Shown: one piece after another, positions 1 through 8,826 of the stretch
How positions within the stretch are numbered: position 1 is the first letter of the stretch
Layout of the letters: each line of letters opens with the position of its first letter
DNA from: UBA5078 sp051252515
GTDB lineage: Bacteria; Pseudomonadota; Gammaproteobacteria; Pseudomonadales; Pseudohongiellaceae
NCBI GenBank assembly: GCA_051252515.1
Contig: JBPOFS010000006.1
Span: 124,001-188,000 of the forward strand
Direction of reading: 5' to 3'
Length of the DNA: 64,000 nt
Position numbers and translations under genes: made by a program
Notes under the pieces: generated by a model
Databases searched by the model: none
What the model saw: the letters and a program-made list of their open reading frames with translations, nothing else
What the model was told of the DNA's origin: nothing

Positions 1-153
1 GTTTGCACTAAACGCTGGCTCGTCAGGGCTAGGGTTTGTATGTACTAGCACCGCTTCTTCAACGAGAACAGCCTGATCGGCAAAGCCCACGGCACTATGT
101 AAAACAGTCAATAGTGTGAACAATACGCCTAGATTTTTGACGGTTTTAGCCAT
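1..153 (-). CDS. N-terminal part of a secreted protein of unknown function (runs off the window)
   Basis: Reading from an ATG at 153 towards position 1 gives 51 codons with no stop. Residues 1-23 form a classic Sec signal peptide: a basic start (MAKTVK), a hydrophobic core and a likely cleavage after A-V-G-F-A before DQ. The mature start is acidic and Val/Glu rich. An AGGGA stretch lies about 9 bases upstream of the ATG. The body of the protein is outside the window, so the family cannot be named. It lies downstream of the MutT-like gene on the same strand, but a hairpin and a plausible promoter sit between them, so it is probably a separate transcript. Confidence 0.6.
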   Translation of the reverse strand, partial: MAKTVKNLGVLFTLLTVLHSAVGFADQAVLVEEAVLVHTNPSPDEPAFSAN

Positions 154-208
154 GACACTGATCCCTACTGATTTTTGGCCACATGGTAGCGCTAGTATGC
201 AAACTGAA

Positions 209-236
209 ATTATGCGCTAAAATCTAATAAAATCAA
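209..236 (-). promoter_or_regulatory. Possible sigma-70 promoter for the partial secreted-protein gene
   Basis: On the minus strand TTGATT (complement of 231-236) is followed after 16 bases by CATAAT (complement of 209-214), 5 of 6 matches to the -10 consensus. It lies about 55 bases before the ATG at 153. Judged by eye only. Confidence 0.35.
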
Positions 237-247
237 TTCATTACCTC

Positions 248-278
248 CCAAGCGGTGACGCAAGTCACACTCCCTTGG
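248..278. terminator. Imperfect hairpin between the MutT-like gene and the secreted-protein gene
   Basis: CCAAG (248-252) pairs with CTTGG (274-278), and GTGAC (255-259) with GTCAC (264-268) around a GCAA loop, with unpaired bases between the two helices. On the minus strand it lies just past the stop of the MutT-like gene. There is no U tract, so termination is a guess. Confidence 0.35.
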
Positions 279-309
279 CTAGGATGTTATTAATAGTAGC
301 ACTGTTGCA

Positions 310-1263
310 TCAATTCGCTGCTTGCTCGGCCTCCCAAAAGGCTGAAATGGCGGCAATCCCTGGAGCACCATAGGTCTGCGCCGTGTTGATATCAGCGGCT
401 GTCATGCCGCCAAGGGCGTACACAGGCACGTCAACTTGAGAGGCAAGACGTGTAAAGCTTTGCCAACCTAGGGGAGTTTGTTGAGGGTGACTGAGCGTCT
501 TAGCGACTGGAGAAAGGAACGCATAGTTCGCTCCCATTTTTTGTGCGTGCTGCAATTGCGCCAAGCAATGACATGACGCACTGAATCGATATTCTTGCGC
601 TACTGGGCGTCGGGTCAATGTTTCCAAAATGCGGCTACTGACATGCAAGCCTTGTGTAGGCTGCTCTTCAAATAGAGAGATGGAAGTACTGAGGATTAGG
701 TCAACAGGCACGCCAAGGCACCGTTGTTTGCATTCACGCACCAATGACAAAAATTCTTGATCTGAAAAATGACCTTGCCGAAGATGTACAGTGGGCAAGC
801 CCATCTGTATCAGTTGATCAAAGCGTTGTAAAAATTCAGAGTGATTTTGTGCAGTCCCAGTAATAGCGATGCGATCAGACAACTGGATTCTATCGATTAT
901 GATTTTATTTGCGGCGGGAAATTGTGTCGCATCCAAAGTGCCCAATGGTTGCCAGCGTATCGCCTGTCCCTCTTTCCCGGTAGCTTCTCCGGTATAAGAC
1001 AAGATACGCCTTACTTCGAGCCAGACTTGCTTATCACCATAATCATGGCGAATATTGCATAGAGGAACATCCTGGCTTATCTCAATGCCTATCTCTTCAA
1101 AGAATTCGCGGCGCAATGCATCACTAACTTGTTCCCCTGCCTCGCATTTGCCGCCAGGAAACTCCCATAGACCGCCTTGATGAGCGTTCTCATTGCGCAG
1201 AGCGACTAGTACACGTTGATGCTGATCGATCAGCACGCCAACAGCCACGTGTACTATCTTCAT
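310..1263 (-). CDS. Nudix hydrolase (MutT type) fused to a thiamine-phosphate-synthase-like domain
   Basis: 317 residues in two domains. Residues 1-130 are a MutT-type Nudix domain with the full Nudix box at 38-60 (G-x5-E-x7-REFFEE-x-G), expected to hydrolyse 8-oxo-dGTP and keep it out of DNA. Residues about 135-310 resemble the ThiE/TenI TIM barrel. This fusion is a known gammaproteobacterial architecture. Whether the barrel still makes thiamine phosphate is unknown; in many such fusions it is thought to be degenerate. It follows argJ by 26 bases on the same strand, as in Pseudomonas relatives, so it is probably the last gene of a secA-argJ-mutT unit. Confidence 0.88.
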   Translation of the reverse strand: MKIVHVAVGVLIDQHQRVLVALRNENAHQGGLWEFPGGKCEAGEQVSDALRREFFEEIGIEISQDVPLCNIRHDYGDKQVWLEVRRILSYTGEATGKEGQAIRWQPLGTLDATQFPAANKIIIDRIQLSDRIAITGTAQNHSEFLQRFDQLIQMGLPTVHLRQGHFSDQEFLSLVRECKQRCLGVPVDLILSTSISLFEEQPTQGLHVSSRILETLTRRPVAQEYRFSASCHCLAQLQHAQKMGANYAFLSPVAKTLSHPQQTPLGWQSFTRLASQVDVPVYALGGMTAADINTAQTYGAPGIAAISAFWEAEQAAN

Positions 1264-1289
1264 CGCCTTAACACCTTTGGCTCTAAGCT

Positions 1290-2510
1290 CTAACTACGAT
1301 AACTAGCATTGATACGCACATATTCTTCAGAAAGGTCCGAAGTCCAGACAGTTTCACGCGCTTCACCACGGTTCAAATCTACCGTGATTGAAATTTTACT
1401 CTGGTTCATCTGCGCCTGCCCCTGAGCTTCAGTGTAATCGCTCGATAACATCCCCCCAGCAACGATGCAGACATCCCCTAGGTACATATCAATCTTATCC
1501 ACATCAAGCTTGTCTATTCCAGCACGTCCTACAGCCGCGAGAATCCGGCCCCAGTTCGGGTCTGACGCAGACAAAGCTGTTTTGACTAATGGCGATTCAG
1601 AAATAGCGTACGCCACAAGCAAGCACTCTTTGTTAGTGGCCCCACCCTTAATATCAACAGTCACGAATTTATTCGCGCCTTCAGCATCACGGATAATATC
1701 TTTCGCAAGCTCTTGTACTAAATCCTGTAGCGCTGATTCAAAGATAGAGAAGTCCTGCTCGTTGGCAGTCGTAATCTCTATACCACTGTGACCTGTTGCG
1801 CTAAGCACACAGCAATCATTTGTCGAAGTGTCACCATCTACAGTAATACGGTTAAACGATTGATCGACCGCACGTTGTAAAAGCCCCTGCAACGTCGCTT
1901 GATCAACCTTAGCATCGGTAAAAACAAAGCTAAGCATAGTCGCCATATTGGGCTTGATCATGCCCGCGCCTTTACTAAGGCCTGTAATCGTCACAGGTTT
2001 CCCAGCAATCTTCACGACGACCGAACGCGCCTTAGGGCAAGTATCTGTAGTCATGATGCCTTTAGCCGCATTCAACCAGTCGTTTCCTAAAGCCTCTAAT
2101 GCGTGTGGCACCCCAGCAACAATTTTACCAACCGGTAGCCGTTCACCGATTACACCGGTAGAAAACGGTAAGACTTCGTGGCTCTGAACGCCTGCTTCTT
2201 TCGCCAATGCTGCACAGCACGCTAGCGCATCTTCCATGCCTCGCGGACCGGTCCCTGCATTGGCGTTGCCAGTGTTGATTAACAAATAACGAATAGCACC
2301 CTGGCTCTCAGTTAAATGCCGACGAGCGATATGCACAGGAGCAGCGCAGAAGGCATTCTGTGTAAACACCCCAACAGAAGCAGTCTCGGGCGCGAGTTCC
2401 ATTAGCACCAAATCCAGCCGGTTCGCATAACGAACGTGACTCGCTACCGCGGCAACCCGCACACCCGCAACGTTTTCTAAATCACTGGCCTGTATCTGTG
2501 GCTTATTCAT
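1290..2510 (-). CDS. argJ: Bifunctional glutamate N-acetyltransferase / amino-acid acetyltransferase (ArgJ)
   Basis: Moves the acetyl group from N-acetylornithine to glutamate in the cyclic arginine pathway, and may also make N-acetylglutamate from acetyl-CoA. About 406 residues, normal for the family. The autoprocessing site is clear: K-G-A-G-M-I-x-P-x-MATML, with the nucleophilic Thr at about residue 191 becoming the N terminus of the beta chain. The N-T-G-N-A-N-A motif near residue 80 is also present. I chose the ATG at 2510 (MNKPQIQ), 5 bases after the secA stop; an earlier start at 2537 would overlap secA and adds 9 residues without family support. Cotranscription with secA is likely. 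Confidence 0.95.
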   Translation of the reverse strand: MNKPQIQASDLENVAGVRVAAVASHVRYANRLDLVLMELAPETASVGVFTQNAFCAAPVHIARRHLTESQGAIRYLLINTGNANAGTGPRGMEDALACCAALAKEAGVQSHEVLPFSTGVIGERLPVGKIVAGVPHALEALGNDWLNAAKGIMTTDTCPKARSVVVKIAGKPVTITGLSKGAGMIKPNMATMLSFVFTDAKVDQATLQGLLQRAVDQSFNRITVDGDTSTNDCCVLSATGHSGIEITTANEQDFSIFESALQDLVQELAKDIIRDAEGANKFVTVDIKGGATNKECLLVAYAISESPLVKTALSASDPNWGRILAAVGRAGIDKLDVDKIDMYLGDVCIVAGGMLSSDYTEAQGQAQMNQSKISITVDLNRGEARETVWTSDLSEEYVRINASYRS

Positions 2511-2515
2511 AATGG

Positions 2516-5278
2516 TTAGCTCAGTTTTCCATGACATTGTTTGAATTTTTTACCCGAACCACAGTAGCAAGGATCGTTTCTACCAACTTTTTGCCCATCA
2601 CGGACAAACGGCGATTGCTCTGGGTTTTGAGCAGGGCTTTGGCCTTGTGTTGAAGCTTCTTGCGCGAGTGATGCTGCCTGCGCATGTTGATAGTTAATCT
2701 TCTCACGAGCACGCTCTTCTTCGCGCTGCTTCTCTATCTGATCGATCTCTTCGTTAGTGCGGATTTTTACGTGGCTCAAGAATCGAATAACTTCATGTTG
2801 TAAGTTAGACAATAAGTCTTGGAACAAGGCAAACGCCTCTCGCTTATATTCTTGCTTAGGGTTCTTGCCCGCATAACCACGCAGGAAAATCCCTTGGCGC
2901 AATTGATCCATGGATGCCAAGTGCTCTTTCCATAGGTTATCGAGGATCTGCAATACGATTTGCTTCTCTAATAGACGCATTTTCTCGCCCACTAGCTCAG
3001 ATTTTTTCGCATAGTCTTCATGCAACACGGCCACAATTTTTTCTCGCAAAGTCTCTTCGAAGAGTTTTTCATCCTCATCTAACCAAGACTGCACCGGCAA
3101 CTTAAGCCCAAACTGTGTTTCGATCCCTAGCTCTAAACCTTCAATGTCCCATTGCTCAGGAACACTTTGCGGTGGGATGTGAGAGCTGACGATTTCATTA
3201 CCCACTTCCTCTCGCATATTAGTCACAAGCTCAGAAATATCCTCGCTCGCCATTAACTCGTTGCGCTGTCGATAGACGATCGTACGTTGATCATTAGCGA
3301 CGTTGTCATACTCGAGTAGTTGCTTACGAATGTCGAAGTTACGACCTTCTACTTTACGTTGTGCTTTTTCTATCGATTTTGACACCATGCCATGTTCGAT
3401 CGCTTCACCACGCTCCATGCCCAATGCTTGCATGAAGTTTTTGACTCGCTCCGAAGCAAAGATACGCATGAGGTTATCTTCTAGGGATAGATAAAAACGC
3501 GCATAACCAGGGTCGCCTTGTCGACCAGAGCGACCGCGAAGTTGGTTATCGATACGACGAGATTCGTGGCGTTCCGTCCCTATAATATGCAACCCTCCAG
3601 CATCCAACACTTGCTGGTGACGTAGGTTCCACTGCACCTTGGCCTCTTCAATCTGCGCTTCGCTAGGATTGTCTAATTCTGCAACTTCGTATTCCCAGTT
3701 GCCGCCCAGCACGATGTCAGTGCCTCGACCGGCCATATTCGTAGCGATAGTCACCACACCAGGGCGACCTGCTTGCGCAATAATTTGCGCCTCTTTCTGG
3801 TGGAATTTGGCATTCAATACTTCGTGTTTTATCTTCTCTTTTGTTAAGAAGTTAGAAAGTATTTCAGAGGTATCAATAGAGGCCGTACCCACTAGGATCG
3901 GCGCGCCTTTTGCACTGATCTCCTGAATATCTTTTACGATAGCTTCAAATTTCTCTTCCATAGAAAGATAAATTAGATCGTTCATGTCCTTACGCAGCAA
4001 CGGCTTATTCGAAGGAATCACCACCACGTCTAAGTCATAGATCTGTTTAAATTCGAACGCTTCAGTGTCGGCTGTACCCGTCATCCCCGATAGCGTGCTG
4101 TAGAGGCGGAAGTAGTTCTGGAACGTAGTTGAGGCCAACGTCTGACTCTCACTTTGAATATCCAAACCTTCTTTCGCTTCAATCGCTTGATGCAGCCCTT
4201 CGGAAAGTCGGCGACCTTCCATTGTTCGACCAGTATGCTCATCAATAAGAACAATTTTATTGTCTTGAACAATGTATTCCACGTCTTTATTGAAAAGGTA
4301 ATGCGCTTTCAATGCCGAATGCACATGGTGCAATAGCCCCAGATTCTTGGCCGCATAAAGGCTTTCACCGTCACCTAGCATTTTCATCTCGCTAAGGATC
4401 TCTTCAACAAAAACATGACCGCTTTCTGTCAACTCTACCTGGCGTGCTTTCTCATCAATAACAAAGTGTCCTGTCTCCACAAAGTCAGAGCCTTTATCAA
4501 CACTAAACCCTGCTTTCTCTGGCTTACCCTCGCCTCTTTCAAGGCGGGGAATTAATGAGTTAATCGCTTTATATTGCTGTGAGCTATCCTCAGCAGCGCC
4601 TGAGATAATCAGTGGCGTTCGTGCCTCATCAATAAGAATAGAATCCACTTCATCGACGATCGCAAAATTTAGTTTCTTCTGCATCTTGTCTTCAATGCGG
4701 AACGCCATATTGTCACGCAAGTAGTCAAAGCCGAACTCGTTATTCGTGCCATAGGAGATCGAAGAGTCGTAACCCGCTTTCTTGCTCTCGTGACTTTGGC
4801 CAGCAATAATGACGCCGACACTCAGGCCGAGGAATTCGTACAGAGGACGCATCCAATTGGCATCACGTTCGGCTAGATAATCGTTCACTGTCACAATATG
4901 AACACCAAGCCCGGTCAAGCCATATAGATAAGCTGGTAGGGTGGCGACCAGCGTCTTACCCTCCCCCGTTTTCATCTCAGCGATATTGCCTTCGTGCAGC
5001 ACGATGCCACCGACCATTTGCACATCAAAGTGACGCATCTTCATCACACGCTTACCTGCTTCACGCACGATCGCGAAGGCTTCCGGAAGCAAGGAGTTCA
5101 AAGTCTCTCCTTTGTCGAATCTTTCTTTAAACTCTACGGTTTTCCCGCGAATCTCTTCATCCGAAAGCGCTTCGTAGCCGCTCTCCAATGCATTGATTTT
5201 ATTGACTGTTTTCTGAATTTTTTTCAACTGTCGAGAATTGCTGGTACCAAAAATGGCACTTAGAACATTAAGATTCAT
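2516..5278 (-). CDS. secA: Protein translocase ATPase SecA
   Basis: Motor ATPase that drives preproteins through SecYEG. 920 residues, typical length. Walker A GEGKT is at 105-109 and the DEVD Walker B at 209-212 (followed by DEART). The C-terminal zinc-binding tail has C904, C906, C915 and H916 (C-x-C-x8-C-H), used for SecB and lipid contact, after a variable Gln/Ala-rich linker. Between secA and lpxC lies an M23 peptidase gene; there is no secM-like leader gene of the enterobacterial kind. The 122 bases upstream (5279-5400) show no strong hairpin. Confidence 0.98.
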   Translation of the reverse strand: MNLNVLSAIFGTSNSRQLKKIQKTVNKINALESGYEALSDEEIRGKTVEFKERFDKGETLNSLLPEAFAIVREAGKRVMKMRHFDVQMVGGIVLHEGNIAEMKTGEGKTLVATLPAYLYGLTGLGVHIVTVNDYLAERDANWMRPLYEFLGLSVGVIIAGQSHESKKAGYDSSISYGTNNEFGFDYLRDNMAFRIEDKMQKKLNFAIVDEVDSILIDEARTPLIISGAAEDSSQQYKAINSLIPRLERGEGKPEKAGFSVDKGSDFVETGHFVIDEKARQVELTESGHVFVEEILSEMKMLGDGESLYAAKNLGLLHHVHSALKAHYLFNKDVEYIVQDNKIVLIDEHTGRTMEGRRLSEGLHQAIEAKEGLDIQSESQTLASTTFQNYFRLYSTLSGMTGTADTEAFEFKQIYDLDVVVIPSNKPLLRKDMNDLIYLSMEEKFEAIVKDIQEISAKGAPILVGTASIDTSEILSNFLTKEKIKHEVLNAKFHQKEAQIIAQAGRPGVVTIATNMAGRGTDIVLGGNWEYEVAELDNPSEAQIEEAKVQWNLRHQQVLDAGGLHIIGTERHESRRIDNQLRGRSGRQGDPGYARFYLSLEDNLMRIFASERVKNFMQALGMERGEAIEHGMVSKSIEKAQRKVEGRNFDIRKQLLEYDNVANDQRTIVYRQRNELMASEDISELVTNMREEVGNEIVSSHIPPQSVPEQWDIEGLELGIETQFGLKLPVQSWLDEDEKLFEETLREKIVAVLHEDYAKKSELVGEKMRLLEKQIVLQILDNLWKEHLASMDQLRQGIFLRGYAGKNPKQEYKREAFALFQDLLSNLQHEVIRFLSHVKIRTNEEIDQIEKQREEERAREKINYQHAQAASLAQEASTQGQSPAQNPEQSPFVRDGQKVGRNDPCYCGSGKKFKQCHGKLS

Positions 5279-5400
5279 GATTTAGTTCACTTAATAATTA
5301 AAACTAGAATGAAGGACAAAATACGTGGGCATGTCGCAGCCATTGCTGTCGACGTCGCCCAAACAATGAGCAACGAACCATGCAGAGCTAATGCGGGAAT

Positions 5401-6330
5401 CTATCTGGAGGTGCGATGTATATAAGACGATGGGTCAACGACCCTACCGTGTTTGTACACTTCAAAATGCACGTGGGGGCCGGTCGAGCGACCGGTGCTA
5501 CCAACCAAGGCAATCGTCTGCCCTTTTTTAATAATCTCACCAACATCGACAAGGAGCTTTTCAGCGTGGCCATACCGGGTCACATAGCCGTTGCCATGAT
5601 TCACATCGACCGTTAAGCCGTAACCTTGACGATCACCAGCAGCGGTAACAACACCGGCGGCCACAGCAATCACGTCTTCGCCGGCAGCGCCTGTCGCGAA
5701 ATCTACACCCGAGTGCCAGGCGATTTGTCCGGTAAAGGGATCGGTTCTACGACCAAAAGGTGATGACATCCACCCTTTCTTGATTGGGCGACCCGTAAGG
5801 AATACTTCTGACTCAAACTGACGCTCAAGCATCAGTCCTTCAAGAATTTCAAGCTGTTGAGCTCGGTCGGCGATCTGTTGTTCTAGCTCTGTAATCGCCT
5901 CAACAAAATTGGGCGGCGAGTAAGGCACCATATCGGTCAGCAAAGGACCACCGAGGCCTGGAGGGTTGGAGAAATTAAACTCCCCTGAATCTAACTGCGC
6001 GACAGTAGTAATGCGCTCGCCAAGAGCCTCCATCCGCAATAACCGTGCTTGGAGCATGGCTAGACGCAGTGTGAGGGCTTCAATTTGTTCTTCTGACTCT
6101 TGTTTAAGGCTTTCAAGCGCATCGGCTTGATTGGCGAGATCCTCGTTCCAGCCTTGGCTGACTTCGAGTGAGTATTCTTGAGGGTCTTGCGATACGGCAA
6201 ATTGATAGCCGAGATAGGCAAAAGCAACAGGCGCACCTAGGATGCAAATCGAAAGGAGGCCTTTCAACCATCCTTTCAGAATTATAGTGCGAGTTTGACC
6301 ATGACGCTGGTCAACTAATATCAATTTCAT
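5401..6330 (-). CDS. M23-family (LytM-type) peptidoglycan metallopeptidase, membrane anchored
   Basis: 309 residues. A short cytoplasmic N terminus, one membrane segment at about 24-46, a periplasmic coiled-coil region (about 60-115 and 145-172), then a LytM/M23 domain (about 180-300). Zinc ligands H206, D210 and H288 (HVH at 286-288) and the catalytic H255 are all present, so it should be an active endopeptidase on peptide cross-links, not a NlpD/EnvC-like activator with lost ligands. It lies between lpxC and secA, as in Pseudomonas, which suggests a role in growth or division. Its ATG follows closely on an inverted repeat that could limit translation (see findings). Confidence 0.88.
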   Translation of the reverse strand: MKLILVDQRHGQTRTIILKGWLKGLLSICILGAPVAFAYLGYQFAVSQDPQEYSLEVSQGWNEDLANQADALESLKQESEEQIEALTLRLAMLQARLLRMEALGERITTVAQLDSGEFNFSNPPGLGGPLLTDMVPYSPPNFVEAITELEQQIADRAQQLEILEGLMLERQFESEVFLTGRPIKKGWMSSPFGRRTDPFTGQIAWHSGVDFATGAAGEDVIAVAAGVVTAAGDRQGYGLTVDVNHGNGYVTRYGHAEKLLVDVGEIIKKGQTIALVGSTGRSTGPHVHFEVYKHGRVVDPSSYIHRTSR

Positions 6331-6336
6331 GGTTCT

Positions 6337-6369
6337 AGGTGTTCTCTTTAGTCTTGATACAGAACACCT
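6337..6369. repeat. Inverted repeat just upstream of the M23 peptidase start
   Basis: AGGTGTTCT at 6337-6345 is an exact inverted copy of AGAACACCT at 6361-6369, with a 15-base loop. On the minus strand it ends 6 bases before the peptidase ATG, so in mRNA coming from lpxC it would fold over the region where a ribosome binds. There is no U tract, so it is not a standard terminator. Confidence 0.5.
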
Positions 6370-6450
6370 GAGACATGCTTAGGCAGCCGAACGTCAAACT
6401 TATACCCATATATCAATGGGTTACAAATATGGACCGGTGCTAGAAAACTA

Positions 6451-7362
6451 TCAGGCCGCGAGTACTGGTTTCATATAAGAAATAGGTACATGCGCATCTG
6501 TGTCAAAACTGACAATTTCCCAGGCGTCTTTGTTATCTTCCAACGACCTTAATAATGCATTATTCAGTGCGTGTCCAGATTTATATCCTTTGAACTCGCC
6601 GATCAGGCTAAAGCCGATCATGTAAAGGTCGCCAATGGCGTCTAGAATTTTGTGCTTCACAAACTCATCTTCATAGCGCAAACCGTCTTCATTCAAGACT
6701 TTATAGTCTCCAACGGCAATAGCGTTATCCATGCTCGCCCCTAGTGCTAGGTTTCGGTTACGCAGTTCTTCAAACTCATGCATAAATCCGAATGTGCGGG
6801 CACGGCTGACTTCTTTCACAAAGGAAGTGCTCGAGAAATCGACACTCGCTGTCTTCGTGTATTTACGATAAACAGGATGATCGTAAAGCAATGTATAGCT
6901 GACCTTAAACCCGTCAAACGGCTCCAAACTGACGGTTTTGTCACCGTCAGATACCGATAAGGGCTTTAAGATACGAATAAATTTTTTCAGCGCGCTTTGT
7001 TCTGCGATACCCGCTGATTGAATCAAAAACACGAACGGACCGGCACTGCCATCCATAATAGGTACTTCAGGAGCGCTGACATCAATATAGGCGTTATCGA
7101 TCCCTAAACCAGACATCGCTGACATCAAATGTTCGATTGTAGAGATTCGGACATCCCCTTTCACGATTGTCGTAGAAAGAGTGGTGTCACCCACATAAGT
7201 AGCGGTCGCAGGGATCTCCACCATAGGATCAAGATCGGTACGTTTAAAGACAATTCCGGTATCGATCGGTGCAGGTCGCAACGTCAGGTAGACTTTCTCA
7301 CCATTATGCAAACCCACTCCGGTGGCTCTGATAACGTTCTTCAAAGTTCTTTGATTAAGCAT
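6451..7362 (-). CDS. lpxC: UDP-3-O-acyl-N-acetylglucosamine deacetylase (LpxC)
   Basis: Zinc deacetylase for the committed step of lipid A synthesis. 303 residues, normal size. Zinc ligands are H78 (in E-H-L-M-S-A), H237 and D241 (K-H-K-I-L-D), with the catalytic H264 (GHALNN) and E77. It lies directly downstream of ftsZ on the same strand, the usual gammaproteobacterial place. The 220-base gap to ftsZ holds two stem-loops and room for its own promoter. Confidence 0.98.
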   Translation of the reverse strand: MLNQRTLKNVIRATGVGLHNGEKVYLTLRPAPIDTGIVFKRTDLDPMVEIPATATYVGDTTLSTTIVKGDVRISTIEHLMSAMSGLGIDNAYIDVSAPEVPIMDGSAGPFVFLIQSAGIAEQSALKKFIRILKPLSVSDGDKTVSLEPFDGFKVSYTLLYDHPVYRKYTKTASVDFSSTSFVKEVSRARTFGFMHEFEELRNRNLALGASMDNAIAVGDYKVLNEDGLRYEDEFVKHKILDAIGDLYMIGFSLIGEFKGYKSGHALNNALLRSLEDNKDAWEIVSFDTDAHVPISYMKPVLAA

Positions 7363-7536
7363 AGGTTCGTCTTTTCCTGATTAATTGTGAAGCCTGCATG
7401 ACGCTTAGGGTCAATGCAGGCGGGATCATAACAAAATTCAAAACATAACCCAAACATTTCACAGCTCGAACAAATCCGTCGCTGTCCTGAGTTTTCTACT
7501 GCTATTTTCGCCAGAACATCGGCTTCTACAAGCCGC

Positions 7537-7573
7537 TGCCTACTCACGATCTATCCACGATCGTGAGTAGGCA
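7537..7573. terminator. Perfect 15-bp stem-loop in the ftsZ-lpxC gap
   Basis: 7537-7551 (TGCCTACTCACGATC) is an exact inverted copy of 7559-7573, with a 7-base loop. It lies 10 bases past the ftsZ stop (minus strand). A second, smaller hairpin (GGCTT/AAGCC, 7521-7534) follows directly. Neither has a T run after it, so this may be a Rho-assisted end, an RNase-blocking 3' end or a partial attenuator that lowers lpxC relative to ftsZ. The rest of 7363-7582 shows no gene I can support. Confidence 0.6.
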
Positions 7574-7582
7574 AGCTCTCAA

Positions 7583-8758
7583 TCAGTCGGCTTGACGACG
7601 TAGGAATGCAGGAATATCCAGGTAATCCATGTCTGTATCCGCCCCAACCGCTTTGGCAAGACCCGACTGCGGCATCGTGTGGCTAGACGCCGAAGATGCA
7701 GTACGCGAACGCAAGGCTGTTGGACGATCCAATTGACGATAGTCAGTCACTACCGCTTTAGGTTGTTGCGTCTCAACCGGTTTAACTTCTTTTACTACGG
7801 CGCGCTCACCCAAACCTGTCGCTACAACAGTCACGCGAATCTCGTCGCCCATGCTTGGATCGATCACAGTACCCACAACTACCGTCGCATCATCTGAAGC
7901 AAATTCTTCAATCGTGTCGCCGACTTCAGTGAACTCACCTAGAGAAAGGTTCTCGCCAGCCGTGATGTTCACCAAGATGCCACGCGCACCATGAAGATTA
8001 ACGTCTTCGAGTAGAGGGCTACGAATCGCAGACTCAGCCGCTTCACGAGCACGTCCTTCTCCAGACGCATATCCTGTGCCCATCATTGCCATACCCATTT
8101 CTGACATAACAGTGCGCACATCAGCAAAGTCGACGTTGATCATACCGGGTCGCATAATAAGATCCGCGATCCCTTTCACAGCCCCAAGCAATACATCATT
8201 TGCCGCCTTAAAGGCGTCTAGCAAACTCGCAGACTTGCCCAGCACTTCAAGCAATTTTTCGTTTGGAATTGTAATCAACGAATCCACATGCTCAGACAAC
8301 TCTATGATGCCTTGCTCCGCAATCAGTGAACGTTTCTTGCCTTCAAACGGGAAAGGACGTGTTACCACAGCAACTGTCAAAATCCCCATCTCTTTAGCTA
8401 CTTCAGCAAAGATTGGCGCAGCACCAGTACCGGTACCGCCGCCCATTCCTGCCGTGATGAAGACCATGTCAGCACCGGCTAAAATTTCCGCAATTTCATC
8501 ACGGTCTTCCAGTGCCGCTTGGCGACCGATCTCAGGGTTTGCTCCAGCACCAAGACCTTTAGTGACACAACTTCCCATCTGCAGCAATGTTCTTGCACCT
8601 AGGTTGCTTAATGCCTGCGCATCAGTGTTGGCACACACAAACTCAACACCTTCAATATGATTCGCAATCATGTGACGTACAGCGTTACCGCCACCACCAC
8701 CTACACCGATGACTTTGATGACTGCACTTTGTGGCAAGCTATCGACTAATTCAAACAT
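7583..8758 (-). CDS. ftsZ: Cell division GTPase FtsZ
   Basis: Tubulin-like GTPase that forms the Z ring. 391 residues. GTP signature GGGTGTG at 106-112, T7 catalytic loop NVDFADV at 208-214, a variable linker (about 320-375) and the conserved C-terminal tail DYLDIPAFLRRQAD (378-391) that binds FtsA and ZipA. GGAGG precedes the ATG at good spacing. Order ftsQ-ftsA-ftsZ is standard. Confidence 0.99.
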   Translation of the reverse strand: MFELVDSLPQSAVIKVIGVGGGGGNAVRHMIANHIEGVEFVCANTDAQALSNLGARTLLQMGSCVTKGLGAGANPEIGRQAALEDRDEIAEILAGADMVFITAGMGGGTGTGAAPIFAEVAKEMGILTVAVVTRPFPFEGKKRSLIAEQGIIELSEHVDSLITIPNEKLLEVLGKSASLLDAFKAANDVLLGAVKGIADLIMRPGMINVDFADVRTVMSEMGMAMMGTGYASGEGRAREAAESAIRSPLLEDVNLHGARGILVNITAGENLSLGEFTEVGDTIEEFASDDATVVVGTVIDPSMGDEIRVTVVATGLGERAVVKEVKPVETQQPKAVVTDYRQLDRPTALRSRTASSASSHTMPQSGLAKAVGADTDMDYLDIPAFLRRQAD

Positions 8759-8826
8759 ACGGCCTCCTGACTCATTATATTTCTAAAACTAAAGATTTTT
8801 TTAACGTAATTTTCTAATACTAATTG

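Noticed and set aside
7341..7547. A 68-codon Cys-rich frame in the ftsZ-lpxC gap
   Set aside because: Several cysteines look metal-binding at first sight, but the start lies in the hairpin, there is no ribosome site, and its end overlaps lpxC.
8076..8660. A 194-codon open frame antisense to ftsZ
   Set aside because: It is a codon-bias shadow of ftsZ: no ribosome site, low-complexity Ser/Ala/Pro protein, and ftsZ on the other strand is certain.
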